From NCBI GenBank assembly GCA_905182385.1, contig CAJJBS010000034.1:1-42751 (forward strand): 42,751 nucleotides of DNA, read 5' to 3'. The position numbers were made by a program, and so were the translations under genes. Of this stretch, positions 9,882-18,742 are shown piece by piece (the stretch's first letter is position 1; the number at the start of each line of letters is the position of its first letter). Under the pieces are notes generated by a model. It saw only the letters and a list, made by a program, of their open reading frames with translations, was not told the origin of the DNA and did not search any database. Source of the stretch: Fidelibacterota bacterium TCS55 (GTDB lineage: Bacteria > Fidelibacterota > Marinisomatia > Marinisomatales > TCS55).

Positions 9882-10595
9882 TTATTTCCATCTCCTTACT
9901 TCGAGCGTTTGAATTGTTAGATATATAAAAAATCCAATCATAGATAAAAAGTAGATAATATTTCTAGAATCAATAACTCCTCTTGAAATATTTGAAAGAT
10001 GATAGTCAACTGCTAAAAATTGGATTATACCAACAATAGATTGTGGAGCAAAAACTAAAGTTTTGTCCAACATGTAAAATACAAGAACAAGAAAAACTCC
10101 AATAATGAAAGCAACAACTTGATTCTCAGTCACACTACTAGCATAAATTCCAATAGATGTAAAAGTTGCACCCATTAGTGCTAATCCTAAGTAACCACTA
10201 AATATAGCGCCATAATCAACATTAGTACCAACAGCAACTAGTGTAATAAAATGAATCGATGTTGCAAATAAACCAAGCATTATTAAAGAAAGTCCTGCCA
10301 AGAACTTTCCTATTACAAATTCATATGTATTCAATGGCATCGTTGAAATAGTTTCCATTGTTCCTATATTATTTTCGCGTGCAATTAATCCCATTGAAAC
10401 TGCAGGGATAAAAAATAGATAAACAAGTGGGATCATATCGAATAGAACACGTAAATCTGATTGGCCAAAAAGAAAGAATGTATTTGTAAAAAAATAACCA
10501 CTGACAATAGCAAAAATCACCAGAAAGATATAAGCCATAGGGCTATTAAAGAAACTTTGAATTTCTCTCCTTAATATAATTTGAATATTATACAT
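9882..10595 (-). CDS. gldF: GldF-like ABC transporter permease
   Basis: MYNIQIILRREIQSFFNSPMAYIFLVIF..., six-TM ABC-2 permease pattern; adjacent to GldA/GldG-like genes. Confidence 0.82.
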   Translation of the reverse strand: MYNIQIILRREIQSFFNSPMAYIFLVIFAIVSGYFFTNTFFLFGQSDLRVLFDMIPLVYLFFIPAVSMGLIARENNIGTMETISTMPLNTYEFVIGKFLAGLSLIMLGLFATSIHFITLVAVGTNVDYGAIFSGYLGLALMGATFTSIGIYASSVTENQVVAFIIGVFLVLVFYMLDKTLVFAPQSIVGIIQFLAVDYHLSNISRGVIDSRNIIYFLSMIGFFIYLTIQTLEVRRWK

Positions 10596-11532
10596 CTTTT
10601 TTGCCCTCCATCGTTAAATCTCTAAATATATCTTCTAAATTAGTAGTACGTGGGTTCATTTTTAATACTGACCACTTATTTTTAACTGCATATTTAAATA
10701 GTTCTTCTCTTGGATCTTTATTTTTTCCATACTCAAATTGAACATTTTGGATTCCATTAGATTCATTTAAAGAAATATATTTTACACTAGGAAGTTTTGC
10801 TTGAATATGTTCGATAGATTCAATGCTTGCGCCCTTAATCTCCATATTCAAAAGCACATTACCCATAAAATCACCCATAAGTTCATCGCTTGTTCCATTA
10901 GCTACAATTTTGCCATTATTAATAATTATTATCCTATCAACAGTTGCTTGAATCTCTTGTAAAATATGACTGGACATAAACACTAGTTTTTCTTTACCTA
11001 AAGATTTAATCAATTTTCGAATTTCAACAATTTGATTTGGATCTAATCCTGTGACCGGTTCATCTAAAATTAAAATTCTTGGATCGTGAATCATGGCCGC
11101 CGCTAAACCTATTCTTTGTTTATATCCTTTTGAACAATCAGAAATACTTTTATGAACTACACCTCTAAGTCCGCATTGTTCAACTACACGAGCAAAAGCT
11201 TCTTTAAATTGCTTCCCTTTGATTTTACGAATTCCTGCAAGAAACTCAAGGTAATCATAAACTCGCATTTCAGTATATAAAGGGTTTAGCTCTGGTAAAT
11301 AGCCAATTTGTTTTTGTATCTCATGGGTGTCTTCAATTATATCCATATCATTCACTGTAATTGATCCCGCAGATGGCACTAAGTAACCTGTAATCATTTT
11401 CAAGGTTGTTGTTTTACCTGCTCCATTTGCACCCAGAAACCCAATTATCTCACCGTCTTTCAGCTCAAAAGAGATTGATTGTACTGCATTCACAGAACCA
11501 TAGTTTTTTGATAACTTTGTGACTTTAATCAC
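10588..11532 (-). CDS. gldA: ABC transporter ATP-binding protein (GldA-like)
   Basis: Walker A GANGAGKTT, signature CSKGYKQRIGLAAAM, Walker B ILILDEPVTGLDP. GTG start with an AAAGGAG Shine-Dalgarno upstream. Confidence 0.9.
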   Translation of the reverse strand: MIKVTKLSKNYGSVNAVQSISFELKDGEIIGFLGANGAGKTTTLKMITGYLVPSAGSITVNDMDIIEDTHEIQKQIGYLPELNPLYTEMRVYDYLEFLAGIRKIKGKQFKEAFARVVEQCGLRGVVHKSISDCSKGYKQRIGLAAAMIHDPRILILDEPVTGLDPNQIVEIRKLIKSLGKEKLVFMSSHILQEIQATVDRIIIINNGKIVANGTSDELMGDFMGNVLLNMEIKGASIESIEHIQAKLPSVKYISLNESNGIQNVQFEYGKNKDPREELFKYAVKNKWSVLKMNPRTTNLEDIFRDLTMEGKKDV

Positions 11533-11598
11533 TTTTGTATTATCTCCTTTATTTAGCTTTTTTAGTAAAAAAAATTACAATTAAGCTTTAAACACGTT

Positions 11599-11617
11599 AA
11601 AAAGAACTAAAAAGTTC
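11599..11617 (-). terminator. Possible short intrinsic terminator downstream of the homocysteine S-methyltransferase gene
   Basis: On the - strand GAACT-TTTT-AGTTC followed by TTTTT; only a 5-bp stem, so weak. Confidence 0.3.
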
Positions 11618-11647
11618 CACCTAAATTAGAATAAATAATAAAAAATA

Positions 11648-12520
11648 TCAATCAATCTGATAAAGAAAATTATCTATCATTTTTCTAATCATATTAATAT
11701 GTATAGGCGATGAGCCACAACATGAACCTATAATTTTAGGCTTCATACTTAAATAATCAGATATGGTTTTCTTAAAATCTGCTTCTTTAACTTTTTCTTC
11801 AATCTCCCCATCAGGCTCAGGCTCAGACAATCCTAAATTTGGATAAACTCCCCAGCTATTACTCCAATTATTCTTTATTAGTTCTAATGCTTCATTAGTT
11901 CTCAAAATTGTATTACAGTTTAGCATTAGGCAGTCAATATCTTGCATTGCAATCTTAAAGACGTCCTTAATTTTATGACCTGATAAAATATGATCTTTAT
12001 CTTTCATGACAAGACTTAACCATATTTTATAATCTAAATTTTTAACAGTTTCTAAGGCTATCTCTATTTCTTCTATATGCCCCATGGTTTCAAAGAGTAG
12101 GACATCAACTCCAGCCTCTAAAAACCAGTTAATATTTTCACCATATGTATCTTCTGCAATACTACGACCAGGATATAAAGAAGGCTCATAACAATCTTCA
12201 ATTGAGGTTAAAGATGCTGCTAAAATATTAGGGTTAGATTCTCTCGCTAAATCAACGGCTTTCATTAAACTTGACCTTGCACGGCTTTGTGAAGCTTTAT
12301 GAGAGAGCCCTACTTTTCTATATGTCCAAGTAGTTGTACGAAATGTGTTAGTACAAATTATATCTGCACCTGCATTAACATAGTCTATATGTACAGCTTT
12401 AACGAATTCTGGATGAGTAATGTTGGTATCTGCCGACCATAAAGGTAAAGGCATCTTCAGACCTCTATCCATAAGTTCAGTACCCATTGCACCATCCATT
12501 ATTAGTGGTAATTTATTCAA
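11648..12520 (-). CDS. Homocysteine S-methyltransferase family protein
   Basis: MDGAMGTELMDRG N-terminus, LNCNT, C-terminal zinc-site GSCCGSSPIHI. Confidence 0.88.
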   Translation of the reverse strand: MNKLPLIMDGAMGTELMDRGLKMPLPLWSADTNITHPEFVKAVHIDYVNAGADIICTNTFRTTTWTYRKVGLSHKASQSRARSSLMKAVDLARESNPNILAASLTSIEDCYEPSLYPGRSIAEDTYGENINWFLEAGVDVLLFETMGHIEEIEIALETVKNLDYKIWLSLVMKDKDHILSGHKIKDVFKIAMQDIDCLMLNCNTILRTNEALELIKNNWSNSWGVYPNLGLSEPEPDGEIEEKVKEADFKKTISDYLSMKPKIIGSCCGSSPIHINMIRKMIDNFLYQID

Positions 12521-12573
12521 AGAATAATATTAATTAACAAAAATAGGAGACTTCATTATTGCTTTGCTTTCAA

Positions 12574-14163
12574 TTAGTATTTCTTTAGTTCGCCATCGCG
12601 CCTTTTAGCTTTTTTAACCATGTTTTCTACATCTCTTAAGAGCTGCTTAGCATCATAAATGATACCATCTTTAATTGTATATTTTACACCACCAACTCTT
12701 TCAATTTGATTGTCATCATTAATTTTAATTGCTCCCGTGCCATAAAGAACTTTGAAGTTAGCAAGAGGATTCTCGTCAACTATTACAAGATCTGCTAAAA
12801 AGCCTTCTTTTACTATTCCAAATTCAACTGGAGTGCCAAGTGGTTTATGAAGAGTTTCGGCACCATGTAAAGTTGCAGCTCTAACAACTTCAAGGGGATG
12901 AAACCCAGCTTCTTGGAGTAGTTCTAACTCTTCAATATAACCAAACCCGTATAGTTTATAAATAAAGCCACTGTCTGAGCCAGTGGTAACACGACCACCT
13001 GCATTCTTATATTCATTTAAAAATTGCATCCAAACTTGATAGAATTTTTTCCATACTACCTCATCATGCGTAGTCCAATCAAACCAGTAAGAGCCATGAG
13101 CCTTACGACTAGGGGCAAAATAATCCCATTGAGATGGCAATGTATAAATATTGTGCCATTCATCATTTCGAGCTTTTGATAAATCTCTACCCGCAGCATA
13201 TATATTCATCGTTGGATCCATTGTCATATCTAGCTCAATCAATTCTTTTTTGAGCGACTCCCATTTTTCACCATTAGGTTTTACTAAGTTCCATTGGCGA
13301 GCCACTTGACTAAATCTATGCTGCTCATTTGCATAGTTCATATCAACTGGCCATGGTTGAATATCATTGTTTTCATACATTGATTCAAAAAGTCCATAAT
13401 AATGTGTTTGTGTACCTAAACCTAACCTCGCAGCATCAATCGTGTTCATTCTTGCCACACCTGTTTGAGCTAAATGTGCTGTAGTTCCTAATTTGTGTTT
13501 TTTTGCTTCATCAATTAAAGCAGCCATCACACTAGGCTCATATGAACCTAATTTTAATCCATCAATTCCTTTTTTAGCTGCATATTTTACCCATTTGCGT
13601 GCTGTTTGAGGGTCGCGAACAGGACCACCTTTCCAATCCTTACCTTGACCTGCACGTTGATAAGCCCAAATTCTTGGAGCCGTAATTTCATTATTGGCTG
13701 AACGTTCTTTTTCAATCAAAGAAAACTCAAGTGAACCAAGCCCTACTCCTCTAACTGTTGTCACTCCATGTGCAAGCCATAATTTATAAACATATTCAGT
13801 ATCCGGTGCTTTTTGAACACTTCCAGCATGAGCATGCATATCTATAAATCCAGGCATAACATATGAACCATGCGCATCAATCTCAAAATCTCCTTTTTTG
13901 GGACGTCGATTTTCATCTATAGGTACACCAGGATATCCAACACCAACGATAGATGAGATTCGATTCCCTTCAATAACTATATCCACAGGACCCCTCGGCG
14001 GAGCACCTGCACCATCAATAACGATAGCACCTCTTATTACTAATCTTTTAAAAGGACCTTCTCCTTCTGCTCTATCTGGACCAGGAGCAATTCCCTTACG
14101 ATCAGTTTGTGCAATTAATAAAGAATAGACAAATAATAATGTAGACAGTTTTCTTAAAAACAT
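12574..14163 (-). CDS. Secreted metal-dependent amidohydrolase (prolidase/imidazolonepropionase-like)
   Basis: Signal peptide; HxH in GFIDMHAHAG, GLKLGSY (Lys), TTAHL, TQTHYY, TTGSDSG; C-terminal EGFLADLVIVDENPL. Strong Shine-Dalgarno GAGGAGG just upstream of ATG. Confidence 0.88.
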   Translation of the reverse strand: MFLRKLSTLLFVYSLLIAQTDRKGIAPGPDRAEGEGPFKRLVIRGAIVIDGAGAPPRGPVDIVIEGNRISSIVGVGYPGVPIDENRRPKKGDFEIDAHGSYVMPGFIDMHAHAGSVQKAPDTEYVYKLWLAHGVTTVRGVGLGSLEFSLIEKERSANNEITAPRIWAYQRAGQGKDWKGGPVRDPQTARKWVKYAAKKGIDGLKLGSYEPSVMAALIDEAKKHKLGTTAHLAQTGVARMNTIDAARLGLGTQTHYYGLFESMYENNDIQPWPVDMNYANEQHRFSQVARQWNLVKPNGEKWESLKKELIELDMTMDPTMNIYAAGRDLSKARNDEWHNIYTLPSQWDYFAPSRKAHGSYWFDWTTHDEVVWKKFYQVWMQFLNEYKNAGGRVTTGSDSGFIYKLYGFGYIEELELLQEAGFHPLEVVRAATLHGAETLHKPLGTPVEFGIVKEGFLADLVIVDENPLANFKVLYGTGAIKINDDNQIERVGGVKYTIKDGIIYDAKQLLRDVENMVKKAKRRDGELKKY

Positions 14164-14192
14164 AGTTTCCTCCTCAGGAATCCTTTATTTAC

Positions 14193-14207
14193 ATATCAAA
14201 TTGATAT
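14193..14207. promoter_or_regulatory. Near-perfect dyad ATATCAA-A-TTGATAT upstream of the amidohydrolase gene
   Basis: 7-1-7 inverted repeat in the 65-bp intergenic gap; candidate operator only. Confidence 0.25.
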
Positions 14208-14228
14208 TTTATATGGAGTTTAATATAC

Positions 14229-15065
14229 TCATGCTTGAAAGGATAATTCATAAAACCTTTTTATAAACTTATTATAAGTTTTTATTTTACCTCTTTTTTT
14301 AGCTCCATTAGCATAGATCTTTAATTTTTTCATAAGCATATTTCTTATTGCGCTTTGCTGGTCAGGTGAGAAGTTTCCTTCTATTAACTTTTCTAATGAT
14401 TTAATATGATAACCTTCAATACCTTCACTATTATTTGATAGTTGATCATTATGGCCAGCATATTTTATTATTAAAGGTTTATCAATATAAAGAATTGGAT
14501 TTTTTGAAGAAATTCGCAACCATAGATCATAGTCTTCACAAATAGATAATTCTTCATCAAAACCTTTAAATTTAATTAGAAGAGATTTCTTACAAATAAC
14601 AGTTGAAGGTGAAATTCTACATTTGTCTAGACATTTATCAAAAATAAGCCCTCCAAACTTCTTGTGAGTAATTTTTTGTTTAACTTCAACTCCATTTCTA
14701 ATCCATATTTCATTTGAATGACAAAAGTTAATTTTTGGAACTGACTTAAGTTGAGTTATTTGTTCTTTTAATTTATTAGTTATCCACTCATCATCTGAAT
14801 CTAAAAAAGCAATCCAATTAGATTGAGCTGCTGCTATTCCTACATTGCGTGCGGCACTAACTCCTCTATTCTGCTGATAAATATATTTTATATCAGGATA
14901 CTTAGAATTAATAAATTCTGATGTTCCATCATTAGACCCATCATCTACAATAATTATTTCATTAACGTCTATAGTTTGATTTAAAACTGATTTAATAGCT
15001 CTATCTAAATAATTAAAGCGATTAAAAGTTGGAATAATAACTGAAATTGAAAATAAATTATTCAA
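14229..15065 (-). CDS. Glycosyltransferase family 2
   Basis: SVIIPTFNRFNYLDRAIKSVLNQT, DDGSNDGT, WIAFLDSDDEW. Confidence 0.92.
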   Translation of the reverse strand: MNNLFSISVIIPTFNRFNYLDRAIKSVLNQTIDVNEIIIVDDGSNDGTSEFINSKYPDIKYIYQQNRGVSAARNVGIAAAQSNWIAFLDSDDEWITNKLKEQITQLKSVPKINFCHSNEIWIRNGVEVKQKITHKKFGGLIFDKCLDKCRISPSTVICKKSLLIKFKGFDEELSICEDYDLWLRISSKNPILYIDKPLIIKYAGHNDQLSNNSEGIEGYHIKSLEKLIEGNFSPDQQSAIRNMLMKKLKIYANGAKKRGKIKTYNKFIKRFYELSFQA

Positions 15066-15942
15066 ATAATTTAAAGGGGTAAATACCTTTCTCTATCAAT
15101 TTTTGAATTTCACCAATTACATATGGTTTATCTTCTTTATAAGTAACTCCGAACCAGGATTCTGAACTATTTAAAATATGGACTGACTCATCACCTGTTT
15201 GAATTAAATCATTTATTACAGAAGGTATTAAATATTCACTTTTTAATTCAGACCCTTCTTTTTTTAAAAAATCAATAAATTTTTCTTCAAGATAATCAAA
15301 TAAGATTGGCGTAAAACCCCACATATTCATTGATACAGGCTCATCTCCTTTCAATAATTCACTATTATCTGAAGAGACTCCATTATTCTTTTTTTCTAAA
15401 TTATTTGTTTCAACTACTGTATTAAGTTTTTCATTTATTACCGTGCATAAACCTCGCGTAACCCCTCCAAATATTGATAAAGTATTTTCAAGACGGAAGG
15501 TTACCATACTAAATTGATTTTCTTCATTTTGATAGTAATCAGCTATAGTCTTAAATGACTCTCTACCATAAAAATCATCTCCATTAATAACAACAAATGG
15601 CTCCTGGATATAAGACTTTGCCGAAAATATTGCATGTCCCGTACCCCATGGTTTTTTACGATTTTTTGGAGGATTGAATCCAGATGGAAGATGATTGATA
15701 TCTTGATATGCAAACTCGATATCAATTAAGCCTAAATATTTATTTGTTATTTGGGCTTTGAATTGAGATGCAAAGTCATCTCTTATAATAAATACAATTT
15801 TAGTAAATCCAGACTTAATAGCATCATATACTGAATAATCAATAATTGTTTCACCATTTGGCCCAACCTGGTCCAATTGTTTCAAGCCACCATACCTTGA
15901 CCCCATTCCAGCTGCCATTATTAATAAAGAAATATCTCGCAT
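15058..15942 (-). CDS. Sugar-phosphate nucleotidyltransferase (NTP_transferase family)
   Basis: LLIMAAGMGSRYGGLKQLDQVGPNGETIIDY, WGTGHAI, VVINGDDFYG. Confidence 0.88.
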   Translation of the reverse strand: MRDISLLIMAAGMGSRYGGLKQLDQVGPNGETIIDYSVYDAIKSGFTKIVFIIRDDFASQFKAQITNKYLGLIDIEFAYQDINHLPSGFNPPKNRKKPWGTGHAIFSAKSYIQEPFVVINGDDFYGRESFKTIADYYQNEENQFSMVTFRLENTLSIFGGVTRGLCTVINEKLNTVVETNNLEKKNNGVSSDNSELLKGDEPVSMNMWGFTPILFDYLEEKFIDFLKKEGSELKSEYLIPSVINDLIQTGDESVHILNSSESWFGVTYKEDKPYVIGEIQKLIEKGIYPFKLFE

Positions 15943-15968
15943 TAGTTTAAACCTACTTTAATAGATTA

Positions 15969-17021
15969 TTAATTTAAAAACTTAGAGCCTTCATCCGAAT
16001 GAATAATTTGAGCTTTACCGCCTACACTATTAATAGCTTCTATGACCTTTTCAGAGTTATTTGGTGCGTAAGCAAATATACATCCTCCGCCACCTGAACC
16101 ATTAATTTTCGCACCCAAGGCACCTGCCTTCATTGCTGCATTCATCATTCTCTCTATCTTAGGAGTACTTACCTTTAAAACATCTCTTAAAACAATATGG
16201 TGTTTATATAAAAGCTTACCTATTAATCTTTCATCAATGATTTCTTTTTGTAATTCATGCAAAGCTTTTATTAATAACTCTCTATTTTTAATAGTTCCAA
16301 AATATAGTTTGATCTCATCTTTACTTAAATCAGATAAATCTAAATTTTCATCGCAAGAATGAATATTTATTAAAGGATTTTTAACAATCAAACTATTAAA
16401 TAACTTTTGTCTACTATCTCTGCAGCGTTTTAAAATTCCAAATGTATTTTTGGATTCACCAGAATCTGCTAATATAAAAGTTCCTAATTTTGGATTTAAT
16501 TTTTTAATAGATATGCTTGGTTGTGACTCCAGATAGATTACATCTCCCATAGCTGTAGAATACTGATCCATCATACCTCCCGGCTCATTGAATTCAGTCA
16601 CTTCTGCAGCAAAGGCTAATTCTCCAATTTTTTTTTGATTCCAGTTTTTTGGTTCATCGGCAATTTTTGACAGGAAATGAATCCAACTAACATTTAATGC
16701 TGAAGAACTACTTGTGCCAGCATTTATAGGAATTTGACTTTTTATTTCACATTCAAATCCATTTGAAAAGGTTAATCCATTTTTTTGACATATTTTGATA
16801 CCGCTTTTAAAATAATCTTGATGCTTACTATATTTTAAATCATTTAATAAAAAATATTCCGTCTCATTAAGATCTGATTTTGAAATCACGACTTGTTTAT
16901 CATTCCTTTTTTTTCCAATAATACTAATTCTCAGAGAAATAGCCATTGCAATAATTGGTAAGCCAAGATAGTCTTGATGTTCACCGAAAAGACAAATTCG
17001 ACCAGGAGTTGTTACTTCCAA
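15969..17021 (-). CDS. GHMP family sugar kinase (galactokinase-like)
   Basis: TTPGRICLFGEHQDYLGLP, PINAGTSSSSALN, C-terminal AKINGSGGGGCIFAY. Confidence 0.85.
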   Translation of the reverse strand: MEVTTPGRICLFGEHQDYLGLPIIAMAISLRISIIGKKRNDKQVVISKSDLNETEYFLLNDLKYSKHQDYFKSGIKICQKNGLTFSNGFECEIKSQIPINAGTSSSSALNVSWIHFLSKIADEPKNWNQKKIGELAFAAEVTEFNEPGGMMDQYSTAMGDVIYLESQPSISIKKLNPKLGTFILADSGESKNTFGILKRCRDSRQKLFNSLIVKNPLINIHSCDENLDLSDLSKDEIKLYFGTIKNRELLIKALHELQKEIIDERLIGKLLYKHHIVLRDVLKVSTPKIERMMNAAMKAGALGAKINGSGGGGCIFAYAPNNSEKVIEAINSVGGKAQIIHSDEGSKFLN

Positions 17022-18742
17022 GTACGGAATAATCCAATTGAAGCAAGGATAGAAATGCTAATTAATATAAACCCCGTTGAATCACTATAGATTAACTGAC
17101 CTACACCAAGCAAAATGCCATAAACTGCAATACTAGCCAATATCATTGATAAAATACCTTTAGGTATTGGCCACGGCTCTGTTGGTTTTCCATCAGAGTA
17201 ATTAGCCCAACCAGGCCCACCGGGATTTACTTTTTTAACAAAATTTCTTAATGTTTCTTCATCTTCTGGTGGAGTAAAATATGTTGCAATTATCCAAACA
17301 ATACTTGTTATAATAGAACCAATGACAATTTTCTGCCACCCTTCTAAACCTGAATCAGTAAAATTAAAATACCCAGCTATTATTATTGAACTTATCATTG
17401 CAACAATTTCAGTGTAAGCATTTATGCGCCACCAAAACCATCTTAGTATATAAATGAGACCCGTACCTGCGCCGATCATAAGTAAAAGGTTAAATGCTTG
17501 TCCTGCGCTCGTAAGCAATAAACCCAATCCACTTCCAAGAATTATTGAAATGACTGTAAAAATACGACCTGCTTTAACTAATTCAGATTGACTAGCGTTT
17601 GGCTTAATAAATCGATGATAAAAATCATTAACTAAATAACTTGCTCCAAGATTTAGCTGAGTACTCATTGTACTCATAAAGGCAGCAATCAAAGAAGCTG
17701 CAACTAATCCAAGTAAACCTGAAGGTAACAATGTTAACATTGCAGGATAAGCAACATCATGACCTAACTTATCTGCTGGTAGATTTGGAAATGCTTTTTG
17801 AAGATCACTTAATTCAGGAAAAATAATTAATGATGAAAGGGCAATTAATATCCAAGGCCATGGTCTTAAACCATAATGGGCAACATTAAACAGAAAAGTT
17901 GCAGCTACGGCATTTTTTTCATCCTTAGCAGAAAACATTCTTTGAGCAATGTAACCTCCTCCTCCAGGCTCAGCCCCTGGATAATAACTAGCCCACCATT
18001 GAACTGCTAAAGGAACAAGTAAAACTGGAACCCATATGTTTGGATCAGAAAAATCAGGGAATAAAGATATTTTTTCAACAACATTTATATGTGAAACTAA
18101 ATTTGACAAACCGCCTATCTCAGGTAATCCTAATATATATAACATTCCCCAAATTGAGCCAATCATAGCTAACGTAAATTGTGCGAAATCTGTAACAATT
18201 ACTGCTTTTAGTCCACCCATAGTTGAGTAAATCAATGTGATTGAGCAAGCGATGCTCAATGTTAACCATCCTGGTAAACCTAATACAATCTCTCCAAATT
18301 TTACGGCGGCTAAGCTGACCGAGCCCATGATCAAAACATTAAATACAAGGCCAAGGTATAATGCTCGAAAACCACGTAAAAAAGCAGCAGCTTTACCACT
18401 ATAACGTAATTCATAAAATTCAATATCAGTTAGAACTCCAGATCGACGCCATAATTTTGCGTAAACAAAAACAGTTAACATTCCAGTAAGTAAAAATGCC
18501 CACCAACTCCAATTACCTGAAACACCGTTTTGCCTAACTAAGCCGGTTACTAAATTAGGAGTATCTGTTGAAAAAGTAGTAGCTACCATGCTAATACCTA
18601 ATAACCACCAAGGCATATTTTGACCGGCAAGGAAGAAAGATTTAGTATCTTTTCCTGCTTTTTTAGAAGCCCAAATACCTATGGATAGTGAAAAAATAAA
18701 GTAGCACCCAACGATAAACCAATCTAATGATGATAAAATCAT
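17012..18742 (-). CDS. Sodium:solute symporter (SSS) family transporter
   Basis: Multi-TM; GIWASKKAGKDTKSFFLAGQNMPWWLLGISMVATTFSTDTPNL typical of SSS proteins. Confidence 0.9.
   Translation of the reverse strand: MILSSLDWFIVGCYFIFSLSIGIWASKKAGKDTKSFFLAGQNMPWWLLGISMVATTFSTDTPNLVTGLVRQNGVSGNWSWWAFLLTGMLTVFVYAKLWRRSGVLTDIEFYELRYSGKAAAFLRGFRALYLGLVFNVLIMGSVSLAAVKFGEIVLGLPGWLTLSIACSITLIYSTMGGLKAVIVTDFAQFTLAMIGSIWGMLYILGLPEIGGLSNLVSHINVVEKISLFPDFSDPNIWVPVLLVPLAVQWWASYYPGAEPGGGGYIAQRMFSAKDEKNAVAATFLFNVAHYGLRPWPWILIALSSLIIFPELSDLQKAFPNLPADKLGHDVAYPAMLTLLPSGLLGLVAASLIAAFMSTMSTQLNLGASYLVNDFYHRFIKPNASQSELVKAGRIFTVISIILGSGLGLLLTSAGQAFNLLLMIGAGTGLIYILRWFWWRINAYTEIVAMISSIIIAGYFNFTDSGLEGWQKIVIGSIITSIVWIIATYFTPPEDEETLRNFVKKVNPGGPGWANYSDGKPTEPWPIPKGILSMILASIAVYGILLGVGQLIYSDSTGFILISISILASIGLFRTWK

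Noticed and set aside
13898-14128. Antisense ORF of 76 aa
   Set aside because: Inside the well-supported amidohydrolase; low-complexity Pro/Ser composition from antisense codons.
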